This document shows, piece by piece, positions 32,885-43,432 of a DNA stretch of 64,000 nucleotides. Positions within the stretch are counted from its first letter, which is position 1. Each line of letters begins with the position of its first letter. This DNA is from Bedellia somnulentella (lineage: Eukaryota; Arthropoda; Insecta; Lepidoptera; Bedelliidae), in contig OY755177.1 of NCBI GenBank assembly GCA_963576735.1, positions 15,872,001 to 15,936,000 on the forward strand. Reading direction: 5' to 3'. Under the pieces are notes generated by a model. That model ran no database searches. It was given only the letters and a program-made list of their open reading frames with translations, and was not told the origin of the DNA. The position numbers and the translations under genes were made by a program.

Positions 32885-33540
32885 TGTTAAATGAAATGAA
32901 ATGAAAAATCATTTATTTGAAATTTTTTACCTTTAAACATATACAAAATATTCTGCCAAACTTAAAAAGTTTGTCGGCAGCAATAACGCTCCATATACAC
33001 TAATGGTAATGTTTAATGGCTCACAATTTTACAACCTATACTAACTACAATACTATATAGTAAAATATTTCCTTCTAAAAGACGACATACAAGTATTAAT
33101 GTTTTATGCAAAAAAAATAATAATAATAATAAAATAAAATTGAATAAAATTACTGTGGCTTCTCTTTTAATCTTTCTAATAAACACTGTTTGATCTTCTT
33201 TTTAAACAAACCCTTTGTTTTACATGTTTTTATTTCATTAGACAATTCATTTAGAAATTTGGGAACTAAATAAATTCTCATAGTAATTGTTACATTTAGG
33301 TACGCTTAAAGTTCTTCTATTCATTTCCCTTTGTTTCCTCACCTTATATTTTGTAAATTGATCACAACCAAATTGCTCAACTAAAGTAAATAACACAAAC
33401 TTTTCATAAACCGGTAAAATTTTACATTGTAAGAATAGCTTTTCGTAGTTTGTAATTTTACAAAGTTTTGTAACGTTTTTGTCTACTAACAATTTCATAA
33501 ACCTATGCATTTGCAAGTCCTTAATCTTATCTAAGTATGT
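32885..33540 (-). pseudogene. CR1/Jockey-like LINE 3' fragment
   Basis: The minus-strand frame (33247-33516) reads LQCKILPVYEKFVLFTLVEQ and later RRTLSVPKCNNYYEN, parallel to the CKILPVSLKHKYLL...LEVPRVNNYYG region at 27440-27610. The frame breaks at about 33247; a further block KFLNELSNEIKTCKTKGLFK follows, then a 3' UTR and a (CATTT)n-type tail at 32890-32905. Confidence 0.7.
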
Positions 33541-33690
33541 TTTAAACGTACGTTAGTGTTACTGTGCCATAGTACGCGGCGCTAAAGGTAAATAATGAAA
33601 GGAAGGAGTTAATATAGCTGCTACTCGTAAAATGCTATATTATAGCATTACTTATTAATATACAGTCATATGAAGCATGCGCCTTATACT

Positions 33691-34564
33691 AGTGTTGCCG
33701 GATAATCGATTGTGTATCGATTATAATCGATTATGCAAATGAGGCCCAAATAATCTAATAATCGATAGTATTATCGATACTATCGATTATATCGATACTA
33801 TCGATTATTAGATTATAATCGAAGAACGATATGATCGATTATGATCGATTAATCGATTATAATTGTAATGTAATCGATAATAATCGATATTATCGATTAA
33901 TCGACTAATCGATTATAATCTAATAATCGATTAATCGATTATATCGTCATTAGATTATAATCGATTAGTCGATTAATCGATTATAATTGTCAATTTTTCA
34001 CACTGTGATAAAAATACAATATATATAAAATACAATACATAAACTTTATATAAAATATTATATAATATATAAATATAATCTTTACTATCGATTATTTTGT
34101 AAAAAACCTTTATTTTACCATCTTTTCCCCACTCAACCACCTAAAGTGGCTATGGAATTTATAATTCCTTGGCTCTGGCTACCCCTTCTAAGAAATTATA
34201 GCTGTGAGTATATATATGTATCGATCAATCTACGATAAAATCATTTATATTTTTATTTATTCTATTTTTATCACAGTGTGTAAAGTTTACAATTATAATC
34301 GATTAATCGACTAATCGATTATAATCTAATGACGATATAATCGATTATTTGATTATAATCGATTAGTCGATTATATCGATTACATTTCAATTATAATCGA
34401 TCATAATCGATTATATCGTTCTTCGATTATAATCTAATAATCGATAGTATCGATATAATCGATAGTATCGATATAATCGATAGTATCGATAATACTATCG
34501 ATTATTAGATTATTTTGGGTGAGCATAATCGATTAATCTATAATCGATTATCCGGCAACACTAC
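33691..34564. mobile_element. Palindromic ATCGAT-repeat element, copy 2
   Basis: Same ends as copy 1 (AGTGTTGCCGGATAATCGAT / ATCGATTATCCGGCAACACT), longer repeat arms, same CACACTGTGATAAAAATAC inner markers, and a family-2 SINE in the centre but in the opposite orientation. The whole element is therefore inverted relative to copy 1, with the SINE truncated at its 5' side. Confidence 0.8.
34101..34221 (+). repeat. SINE family 2 (5' truncated) inside copy 2
   Basis: From AAACCTTTATTTTACCATC to GCTGTGAGTATATATATG. Shares diagnostic variants (TTATAATTCC, GCTGTGAG) with the SINE at 28134-28373. Confidence 0.85.
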
Positions 34565-34606
34565 CTTATACTAATACACATAAGATACTTCGCAATTTAA
34601 AGTAAA

Positions 34607-35412
34607 CATTAGATTTTTATAAAGTGTATATGCTTAAATGCAACTAAGCAGAACACTAGAAAAATTGATATTATTATTATTTTTAATAATATCCCACGGG
34701 TTGTCGTAAGAGGCGAGCAGATAAAAACTACAGCGAGACTTATATACTTGATTATAAAAGAATTCATACCGCGATGTAGAAAATGACAGCGCCGCCATCT
34801 AGTGATAGACAAAAGAAACTCCGACGTATTGCACTCAAATGTTGTACATCGTTCGAGGAGTAAATTCAGCCGTTTAGTTAAATAATTTTATTCTATTGCT
34901 ATATTCTATTACTTATTTGTAAGGTAATGAAGAAACCATGAACAGGAAGAAACAGTGTATTTTTTGTAAAGGCTGAAGAAACAATTTGTGACTCTTGATT
35001 TCAAACTGATGTTATATTTCAGTTATTATGTAAACTTGTTTATGTCTGTTACATTATCTTATAATTTTATTACATTTCAACATACTTTTAAATTTATGTG
35101 TTTGTGTAACTGATTGATAATTACACATTTATCAAATAGTGTTTATGTTTTATGTCTAAAAAGCTATATTTTTAGTATCAATATGATTTCAGATTAGTTG
35201 CTCATTGAATTGAATTATGTTATAATAAGGTAAACGGTAACTGCCCACGTAATATTTATAATAGTAGGTCGGTTTACATTTTAAATCTAAATATCATACT
35301 TTATGATAATGTACTAACTCACAATTCAATTTCAAATTTAAGTAGGTAAACAGGGGACATAAAGCTTTTTAGATATATATTGATCGTAAATTAGCACGAT
35401 TGTAACAAAACT
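34607..35412 (-). repeat. 800-bp repeat, copy B (empty mariner site)
   Basis: Reverse complement of 17382-17778 plus 24138-24545. At about 35018-35022 it reads through the mariner target with a single TA and no mariner. Copies A and B are about 10 kb apart and in inverted orientation. Confidence 0.8.
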
Positions 35413-36635
35413 TAAGAAGTCAGTTTAAGTCAGAAGTTAGGATTATCTTGACAAGTATTTTAATTGTCTTAAATTAAATCCATCTCAACAAACCTACCTT
35501 GAAGTTTAGACGCAAGCAGTGTTGCCACACAAAGTCTTTTAATTTTGTTTATTGCATTTTTTTTTATATTTTTCAATTACAAATATGACAGTTAAAAAAA
35601 TATTTAATAAACATCAAGATAATAAATGTACTCAAAATTTGAGTACATTTATTGTTTTTAATAAAGAAATTGTTTTGTGCTGGTTGGTGTGTTATAATCT
35701 ACACGTACCAGTAGGTTCTATACGGGGAAACTGGGGAAGATTTCTGGTTCATTTTTGTGATAAGTACAAGTAGAAACCCGTGTTGGGAACCCATCACCCA
35801 TTTTCAGCTCTAGCTATCAACATCTCATCATCTTTATCATCAGCTCAGCTAAAATACATCCACTGCTGAGCATTACACTCCTCCAATCCTCCAAATGTCT
35901 ACAAGAAGCTTTCCTCACCACCTTTATCCATTGATTTACTAAAACCTTCACCAAGTGAATGGTTTTTTTTTTCGAGGCCTACTCTCTTTGACTGTTTCTA
36001 CAGATCACGTTATTGAGGATTTGACCACGTAGTGGAACTCGTGACGAAGCTTACTCCATAGATCTTTGGGTGAACCTGCACCATCTGATCAGCCTGGCTA
36101 GTACGAGCGGTGTTTAAACTAGTTATCGCTTGGGATAAAGCAGCCATCTCTTACGCACTTACGAAGTATCGTATACTGCCATCTCATTCTAACCGTTATC
36201 GTGTCGATAAAATAGCGCTCGTGCTTGCCCGGCAGGCCATTATAAGAGTTCCCTGTCATAAATCACGACTGATTACATACATTGATTGAAGACCTGTATC
36301 TTCAGACAATTTGAAATTTTCTACGATGCGTTCCCTGCACGCTCGAGCTCATCAACCTACCTCCTATCTCTAAAAGCAATTCCTTTTAATTAAATGTATA
36401 TGAAGTCAAATACGATAGATATACAAAAAAAACACTCTGTCTATTTCAGATGGACCGATTTTGATGGGACTTTCGCTGACAGATAGCTGATGTAATAAAA
36501 AGTAACTTAGCCTGCTTTCTCTTTAATACTTTGAATATCCATGTTCTAAGTCTGGTCCCCTGGTGTGTAATAACTAAATATATTAAAAATACAAATAAAT
36601 CAGTCAACAATAAGTAATACAAATAAAAAACTTGT
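35413..36635. other. Intronic sequence with one degraded LINE-like tract
   Basis: A tract at 35830-36290 (ATCCACTGCTGAGCATTACACTCCTCC...) resembles a degraded LINE segment as at 14040. Nothing else was recognised. Confidence 0.4.
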
Positions 36636-36706
36636 ACTGCGGTCGTTTCATGAAGAGCAGTCGCGGCAGTGTGTGTATGAGCACGTGATGCACCCACTAG
36701 ATATTC
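36636..36706 (-). pseudogene. Relic of the receptor TM3 exon
   Basis: Minus strand: [21 protein letters not shown], nearly identical to the functional exon ([21 protein letters not shown] at 37020-37085) over about 70 bp, with similar flanking AATAAGTAAT/CAGTCAACAATAA intron sequence. A stop lies directly upstream (ATC TAG TGG), the TM3 half is absent, and the donor is lost. It lies downstream of the functional exon in the transcript direction. Confidence 0.8.
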
Positions 36707-36713
36707 AAAAGAG

Positions 36714-36952
36714 TGCCGCGTAGTGCTGGCTTAGAAAGTCACTACCCCTTTTTAGCCACCGGGTGCCGTAAGAGGCGACTGAGGGTTTGGGACTTTTTAA
36801 GTGGTTTTCGGGCGATGCGGCTGGAGACCCATCACCAATGATACTTTATTTCTACTATCTTGTCCCCATTCAACTTCCAAATGTGGCTGCCGAGGTTCTA
36901 GCTCTGAAGCTCTGGCTACCCCTTTTGGGATTTATAGCCGTGTGTATGTATA
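36714..36952 (+). repeat. SINE family 2
   Basis: GCCGCGTAGTGCTGGCTTAG ... TTTATAGCCGTGTGTATGTATA. It sits between the TM3 relic and the functional TM3 exon, in opposite orientation to the gene. Confidence 0.85.
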
Positions 36953-37014
36953 TTCAAAATACTGTCAAATCAGTCAACAATAAATAATTATAAGTAATGC
37001 TATTAAAAACCGAC

Positions 37015-37161
37015 CTGTACGTTTCAAACTTGTACTGCGGGCGTTTCATGAAGAGCAGCCGCGGCAGTATGTGTATGAAGACGCGCTTCACCCACGGCGC
37101 CATGCGGTGCGTCTGCGGCGACCGGAAGTGCACGTTCAGCACCACCACCGTCACGCATATA
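37015..37161 (-). CDS. nAChR alpha subunit, TM3 exon
   Basis: 147 bp, from TTTGTTCCAG|T to TACAG|GTCGGT, phase 2 at both ends. It encodes [20 protein letters not shown], the end of TM3 and start of the cytoplasmic loop, then [17 protein letters not shown] and [25 protein letters not shown] is typical of insect alpha subunits. The split serine codon at its 5' end (AG|T) joins precisely to the TM2 exon. GC-rich codons stand out from the AT-rich introns. Confidence 0.95.
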
Positions 37162-37229
37162 CTGGAACAAACGATTAATATATACATGAGATATTTATTT
37201 AATGGGAAGTAACAAAAGGAATGTTAAGG

Positions 37230-37508
37230 TGTTTTGGGCACATAGAGATGGATTGTAGGAGAGATGGAAAATCAAGTAGCGAAAGAGATATATAGAGCCA
37301 ATGTGGATGGGAGTGTTAGAAGAGGACGGCCTCGTAAAATGTATCTAGATCAGATAGTAGTAGGGCTCCGAAGTGAGAAGAATAAAGAGCATGTATGAGA
37401 AGAATAATGAATGTAAGGGAAGCTTTGTCAAGATCGTACTAAGTGGCGATCGATAGTCTCTGCCTACTCCAACCGGAATCATGGGCGTGAGTATAAGTAA
37501 GTAAGTAA
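37230..37508 (+). pseudogene. RTE-type LINE 3' fragment, decayed
   Basis: Same region as 4845-5150 (AAGAGATATATAGAGCCAATG, AGAAGAGGACGGCCTCG, GTGGCGATCGATAGTCTCTG) with indels and stops. The tail is altered to GTGAGTATAAGTAAGTAAGT. Confidence 0.8.
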
Positions 37509-37734
37509 CAAAACTAATGTCTTAGAGTCACATAATCTTTTCTTGCCATGGGTGTCGTAAGTTGCGAGTTAGGACCTTTGCACACCACGTAATTTTTTCG
37601 AGTATTTGTATGGGGATAGGACTGATATGCGAATATGTATGCGCCTGTATCATTGTAAACTCACGTCAACGGCGACGCGACAAAAAGAGACAGTTTAGAG
37701 ACTCTTAGAATTTTGTCAGGTTATTGTATAGGGA

Positions 37735-37860
37735 TGAGGCTGGAGACCTATGGTACAAGATGGTAGAAATAAAGTATCGTTTGTGATGGGTGACCAACCG
37801 CATCGGCCAAAAACCAATTGAAAAGCCCAATAACCTTGGTCGTCTCTCACGGCATATAGA
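37735..37860 (-). repeat. SINE family 2, decayed
   Basis: AAGATGGTAGAAATAAAG...GTGATGGGTGACCAACCGCATCGG...CAATAACCTTGGTCGTCTC; both ends lost. Confidence 0.65.
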
Positions 37861-37878
37861 ATAGAATAGAAATAATCT

Positions 37879-38131
37879 TACATACATACATACATAGATA
37901 TACTCACGGCTGTAATTCCCTAGAAGGGGTAGCCAGAGCTAAGGAATTATAAATTCCACAGCCACTTTCGGAAGTTAGGTGGGGAAAAGATAGTAAAATA
38001 AAGGTTTTTGGTGATGGGTCTCCAACCGCATCGCCCAAAAATCCAATAAAAAGCTCTAATACCCTTAGTCGCTTCTTACGACACCCGTGGGTAGGAAGGG
38101 GTAGCGACATTCTAAGCCGGCACTACACGGC
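37879..38131 (-). repeat. SINE family 2 with short target duplication
   Basis: Full length. AATCTTA occurs directly left of the tail and right of the head. It is inserted in the tail of the LINE fragment whose 3' UTR continues to the right (38160-38265). Confidence 0.85.
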
Positions 38132-38265
38132 AATCTTAATTGCACATAAAACACAAATTATTTACAAAATTTATAAAACAGTTTACAGTGAGGTACAATT
38201 GGCGGTCTTATAGCTAAAAGCGATCTCTTCCCGATCATTTGGAAGGTAAAACCAGTAAATTAGTA
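38132..38265 (-). repeat. CR1-like LINE 3' UTR fragment
   Basis: TACAATTGGCGGTCTTATAG and AAAGCGATCTCTTCC match the 3' UTR of the LINE at 19672-20335. The AGAATAGAATAG run at 37858-37870 left of the SINE is its tail. Confidence 0.65.
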
Positions 38266-38701
38266 TATAATAAAAATATATAGCCAGGCAGAATAGCAGC
38301 CATTGCTTAAAAAATATTAATACTTTTTCGCTAATATAAAGCTATAAATAACTTTAAAAGATCGTCATTTTATTTATTCCTACGCAAAGCTCGAACGATC
38401 CTTGCGAGGCTTTCATTTAATCCATTTCAAAGAAAGCTACCCACGCTGCGCCAGAACGGAGCGAGCTAGGTATTACTGAAGCGGAATTTACGATAAAAAT
38501 GTAAGCGTAGACTGATTCTTCACTTATTATCTACTTATCGCTTCTAATAGTACTTTAACACCTACTTGCTATAATGAAACGCTATTACTAAAGTAACTAT
38601 ACTGTGATAATCCCTTATCGTTTTAGTTATCTAGCTTAATGTATTGATTTGGGATTGCATATTGGTTGTTATTGCCACATAACTCAAATTCTATAAGCAT
38701 G

Positions 38702-38938
38702 ACATATACTCACGGCTATAAATCCCTAGAAGGGGTAGCCAGAGCTAAGGAAGTAGAAATTCCTCAGCCACTTTTGGAAGTTGTGTGGGGAAAAGATGGT
38801 AAAATAAAGGTTGTTGGTGATGGGTCTCCAACCGCATCGCCCAAAAATCCCTTAAAAGCCCCATTACCGTTAGTCGCCTCTTACGTACACCCACCGGAAA
38901 AAATGGGGTAGTGCTATTCTAAGCCGACACTACACAGC
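38702..38938 (-). repeat. SINE family 2 with target duplication
   Basis: Full length; TTCTATAA occurs on both sides (38691 region and 38943 region). Confidence 0.85.
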
Positions 38939-41900
38939 AAAGTTCTATAAAGTATATAATATATTGCATTTAAGAAAGCAAATTGCCATATTGTAACTAC
39001 CGTCATTTCTAAATAAATAACTACGAAGCAAACAGAAGAAAACAGCTGCCAAGTTATACATTACAAAACGTTTTGCAATTTAAAACCGAGAACTAAGTCT
39101 AGGGGTAGAAATACTCGTATGTTTTCGGTTTTCAATTCTCTACATCAACAAATGTAAACTGACAGACAAAACCGTTTGTTTAAAACTTAAAAGTTGTCTG
39201 AGTTAGAGAAATAGTAGTAAGTAAAGTGGCCGGCGGTCGATACACCCGGACTAGGTCAAATAAACATTCCTTTTAGACAGAGGCTCCCTCAACTCCCTCT
39301 TCGCAAATGTTGATCTAACTAAGAGTAAGAACGTCTGCAAACTATAAATGATTTACTTTAAACTTGTGTAGCTCAAATACCGGTCAAACTTAAACACAAT
39401 CAAATAATTGTAAGGTATATGTCTACAATAGTCTGTAATGAAATGACTTAATGTTAGAGAAACAAAATCGCATCATAATTTATTCTACTGCATGAGGTTG
39501 TTACATAAAAGGAAGACCTTATTCAATGATAATTGGCCAATCATTCTCATTGCAATTATATGAAATAAATCAGTTTGTGGTGGGGAGGTAGACAGTATTT
39601 TTACATATTTGTATAGATTCCTGGAAATGATACTAGGTTTGTATATAGGGTTCTCCCTAAAACGGTCCCAAAATTTATCGTCTGGGGAGAGAAAAAATCA
39701 TCGAACAGCGTGCTTTACATTACACTCAATACATTCCTCTTCTCGAGTGGTGTCTTTTTCATAATCGTAATTTATAAAAATATTTAATTTGACGGTTACT
39801 AGTTAACAAAATAAGAGTAAAAATAAACAAAATAGTGTTGGTATTCGCCCTCAAAGTTCCACAACCGGTCTTGCACTTCTATCGTCCATCGATATCCGCA
39901 GCTTTCGTCAAATGAGTATTGCAAATTATGGTATGGTATGGTATTGGGACACTTCTAGGCACCCAGAAAAGATTTTTGAACTTTTTTAAAAATGTTAGTA
40001 GGTATGACACGATACGGTACGTACGTCTACGTTAGGGCTAGGCTAAGTTAGGTTAGGTCATCACACTACACGTTCACTTGCTACCTTAGTCTTTGTACCC
40101 TAGCGTATAATATTTACTTAAACGTTGATAAGTTACAGTAGCATTTTTATGACAGGTTAGTAAACATTTTGTTCCATGATTAATATAAAATTATATGGCT
40201 CGATTACGTACACTCCGATCCATTGCGCTAGATATTTAGCGACTAGAATAGTTCTTACTGCTTGGACATAACAATTAAAAACTTTATTGTAGTTCGGTCT
40301 CGTGTGTTCTGTCATTTCGATTTATGACAGAAAATAATTTACACTCGTTAAAGCGTCCACATACATCATGGTGATAAATATTGGAAAACCGTTATTAAAA
40401 CATATTTTTTTATTTACCTCGTGAATATTGCCGAGAATGTACAGAGTGATTGTTAGCCTCTGCCTACCTCAGTCAAAATCAACAGTGGGATGGTATATAA
40501 TGGCATATAAAGGCCTATATCATTAAAATACTTTATATGTAAACTACTAATGGCAACATTTTTTTTTATATATTTTACTAATTATAAACATAAAGAAGAT
40601 TTAAACATAATTTAACATCTTTGATATAAACAAAACGAAACGAAATGGGTTGTTTAGCAAAAGCCTGCTTTAATTTATATGGAAATCACACTCTGGGACC
40701 TGTAAATTGTCCTACAAAGGCTGGCCCGGCTTTTTCATTGGCTTTCAAACGGGCTTTGTGTTCATACAACTTTGAATTCAAAAATCACTGAAATGAAAGG
40801 CATTTTGTGCCAAAAACATTCTCTGTGTACTAAGCCAGTGTTTGAGAGCAAAATAGTGTTAGAAGAAATCTAGCATAACTTTTTAGAGGCTGAGTGGTGA
40901 AAGCAAAGGCAGGTAGATAGTTTGATAGTAAATATATCCGAGTAAATAAAGGTAATTTTTCAACGATATTATTGATTTGTATGATAATGAATGACAACTC
41001 GTATTTTTATACAGCACAATTTTATTTCAAAAATCTATCATTTTTTAAATTATTAAAGTTATGGAAGATAGCTAAAGGATATTCCTATAGCACAAGAAAT
41101 GGTAGTCATAATCCAATGTACACAAGTGTAAGTGAATTTCGAGCTGAAAATAAAATCAGTTAAAAAACATTTACCTTAATTCACCTGCGGAATGTAATTT
41201 TTTATGTTTAATGAGCTGCTGTCTCATATTTCTCTGTCATGGAACTTCCGTCGCAAATAATTTAACTCTGATTCAGCAATGGAAGAATGATTTAGAAAAG
41301 TCATACGTAATATTATTATTTTTCCCAGTGTACGTTTTTTAATACAGCCGAATAATTGGTTATCCTATCTTACGATCAATTCCAGATAAAAATTAAGCTT
41401 TAATAGTATTACAAAATACGCGGTGAGATAAAACAAACCAGCATTTTTGGTAAACCAGAAACAAACGAAAGCTATTTAAACAAGGACTAATTGAGTTTAA
41501 AAATACCTCAGCGAGAATGTTTGGCTTTCCAAGAGAAATGGTATCAATTTATTAAGCTTTGGTCTTTCAAAATAAGCTGGTTTTTTCTCCTTTGCTTTTC
41601 TAAGTACGCAGTAAAGTTTCCTTTTACTTATAATCAGTTTCTAAATCCTTTTAATCAAAGCAGATAACTTGGTGACAGCGTTCGACCAAATTATAATGAT
41701 TTTATTCCTTTTTAATTGCAAAAGTTTTGTACAAAGAAAACCGGAGAGTGAATTTTCACCAATCTTTATTCTCATCGGAACACTTTAATATGACTTGAAT
41801 AGAAGGCGCTGGGTATAATTCATTATGAAAATTATTACAAAGATTGAAGTTGTAGTTTTTTATGTATTAAAATTCCGCAGATAAAGAAATAAAGTAAAAA

Positions 41901-41978
41901 ACTTACAAATACATTAGATCATTACATGTATACCTATAGTTTCGGTATAGAATTATATTATTACCAATAAAATATGTC
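38939..41978. other. 3 kb of receptor intron without recognised feature
   Basis: AT-rich. No exon, repeat end or conserved frame was recognised. Confidence 0.4.
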
Positions 41979-42188
41979 GCTACCCCTTTCTACCCACGGG
42001 CGTCGTAAGACTAAGGGTATTGGGACTTTTTATTGGATTTTTGGGCGATGCGGTTGGAGACCCATCACCAAAAACCTTTATTTTACTATCTTTTCCCCAC
42101 CTAACTTCCAAAAGTGGCTGAGGAATTTGTAATTCCTTGCTAGCTACCCCTTCTAGGGAATTATAGCCGTGAGTATTTGTATATATGT
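41979..42188 (+). repeat. SINE family 2, slightly 5' truncated
   Basis: Starts at GTCGCTACCCCTTTCTACCC and ends GCCGTGAGTATTTGTATATATG. Confidence 0.85.
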
Positions 42189-42504
42189 AAAATATGGCAA
42201 TTCACTATGCGTGATATTTCAACTGATTTATTTAAGTCTTATACTAGGAAGGCCTATTTTTTGCACAATATTCTTAGCCATAAATACTTAGCCATATGAC
42301 AGTGCATGCATACCAACCGGCTATATGCCTGTTAGACGAAGAATGGGCGTTCTAACACCAGGTATCAAACATATTACGTACTGTTCAGAAGTGTTAGTAC
42401 GAGTATGTAACTACACTCTACCACCGAAAATCGTTGATAACTACAAGTGTAGATGATGAATCTGGGTAATTCTAATCAACGAAATACTAATAAAATTGAA
42501 TTAC

Positions 42505-42641
42505 CTTATAGATACTAATATCATAGCAAAAATGAGGTATTTCCCGAGCAGCGGCACGACCAGTGACGTCGGCGGGATGATCTCCACCACCAGCAGGAAG
42601 AACACGTGCAGACTGATGAGGATCGATATTGATAGCGTCAC
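42505..42641 (-). CDS. nAChR alpha subunit, TM2 exon
   Basis: 137 bp from TTGTTACAG|GTG (phase 0) to ATAAG|GTAATT (phase 2). It encodes [20 protein letters not shown], the pore-lining TM2 with the polar and leucine rings and the glutamate of the extracellular ring, then [18 protein letters not shown] and the start of TM3 (AMILVSI). It joins upstream to ...SDSGEK and downstream to [10 protein letters not shown]2 lines the cation channel that opens on acetylcholine binding. The 5' end lies within a short tandem duplication. Confidence 0.95.
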
Positions 42642-42800
42642 CTGTAACAATACGTCAATCATCAATAAGATCGATACTGATAGCGTCACCTGTAACAATA
42701 TGTCATCATAAATAAGATCGATGCTGATAGAGTCATCTTTAATGATACGAGGAACATCACTTAGTTCGATATTGACAGAGTCAACTGTAACAATATGCGT
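42620..42800 (-). repeat. Tandem copies of the TM2 splice-acceptor region
   Basis: The sequence spanning intron end and exon start (minus strand: TTGTTACAG then GTGACGCTATCARTATCGATC) is present about four times at roughly 48-50-bp steps: functional at 42641, an intact copy with acceptor before 42689, and two decayed copies near 42735 and 42785. Confidence 0.85.
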
Positions 42801-43183
42801 TTTATATTGTTTTATAGTATGAACGCATCTTATATACCATGTTATTATAGCATGTTAGGAACAGTGTATCATTATAAAAGTTAATAAAGTCTAACCTAAC
42901 CAAAAACTGATGGTGAATCAAAATATCCTTATTTGTGCACCTAATCTGAGATTATAAAATAATAAGCTCATTTTAAAATTTAGGTGTAATGAACACCTAG
43001 TATTGGTGAGCGGAAAAATATTTTTCCGTAAAAATTCCGTTTTGTTTATGTGGACTCTTATGTATTACTCTGACTCCTATTGTAAAACAATGATCGTTAG
43101 TTTAAGTACAAATGGTGTAATCTGTTACTTGGCAAACAAATCCTTTTATTTATTATTTTATTTACCTATTACTTTATTATATT

Positions 43184-43432
43184 GCTGTGTAGTGTCGGCT
43201 TAGAATAGCACTACCCCATTTCTGCCGGTGGGTGTACGTAAGAGGCGACTAACGGTATTGGGGCTTTTAAAGAATTTTTGGGCGATGCGGTTGGAGACCC
43301 ATCACCAACAACCTTTATTTTACCATCTTTTTCCCACTGAACTTCCACAAGTGGCTGAGGAATTTCTTTTTCCTTAGCTCTGGCTACCCCTTCTAGGGAT
43401 TTATAGTCGTGAGTATATGTATGTATGTATGT
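43184..43432 (+). repeat. SINE family 2
   Basis: Full length, GCTGTGTAGTGTCGGCTTAG to GTCGTGAGTATATGTATG(TATG)n. TTTATTTACCTAT occurs to the right and also 15 bp left of the head, a possible target duplication with extra bases. Confidence 0.88.

Larger units (their letters stand above)
13658..37014 (-). other. Large receptor intron filled with transposons
   Basis: A 23.4-kb intron separates the TM3 exon from the first loop exon. It contains the mariner/P-like/Harbinger stack, Helitron, LINEs, palindromic elements and tRNA-like units listed separately. No receptor-like exon was seen within it apart from the TM3 relic at 36636-36706. Confidence 0.8.
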
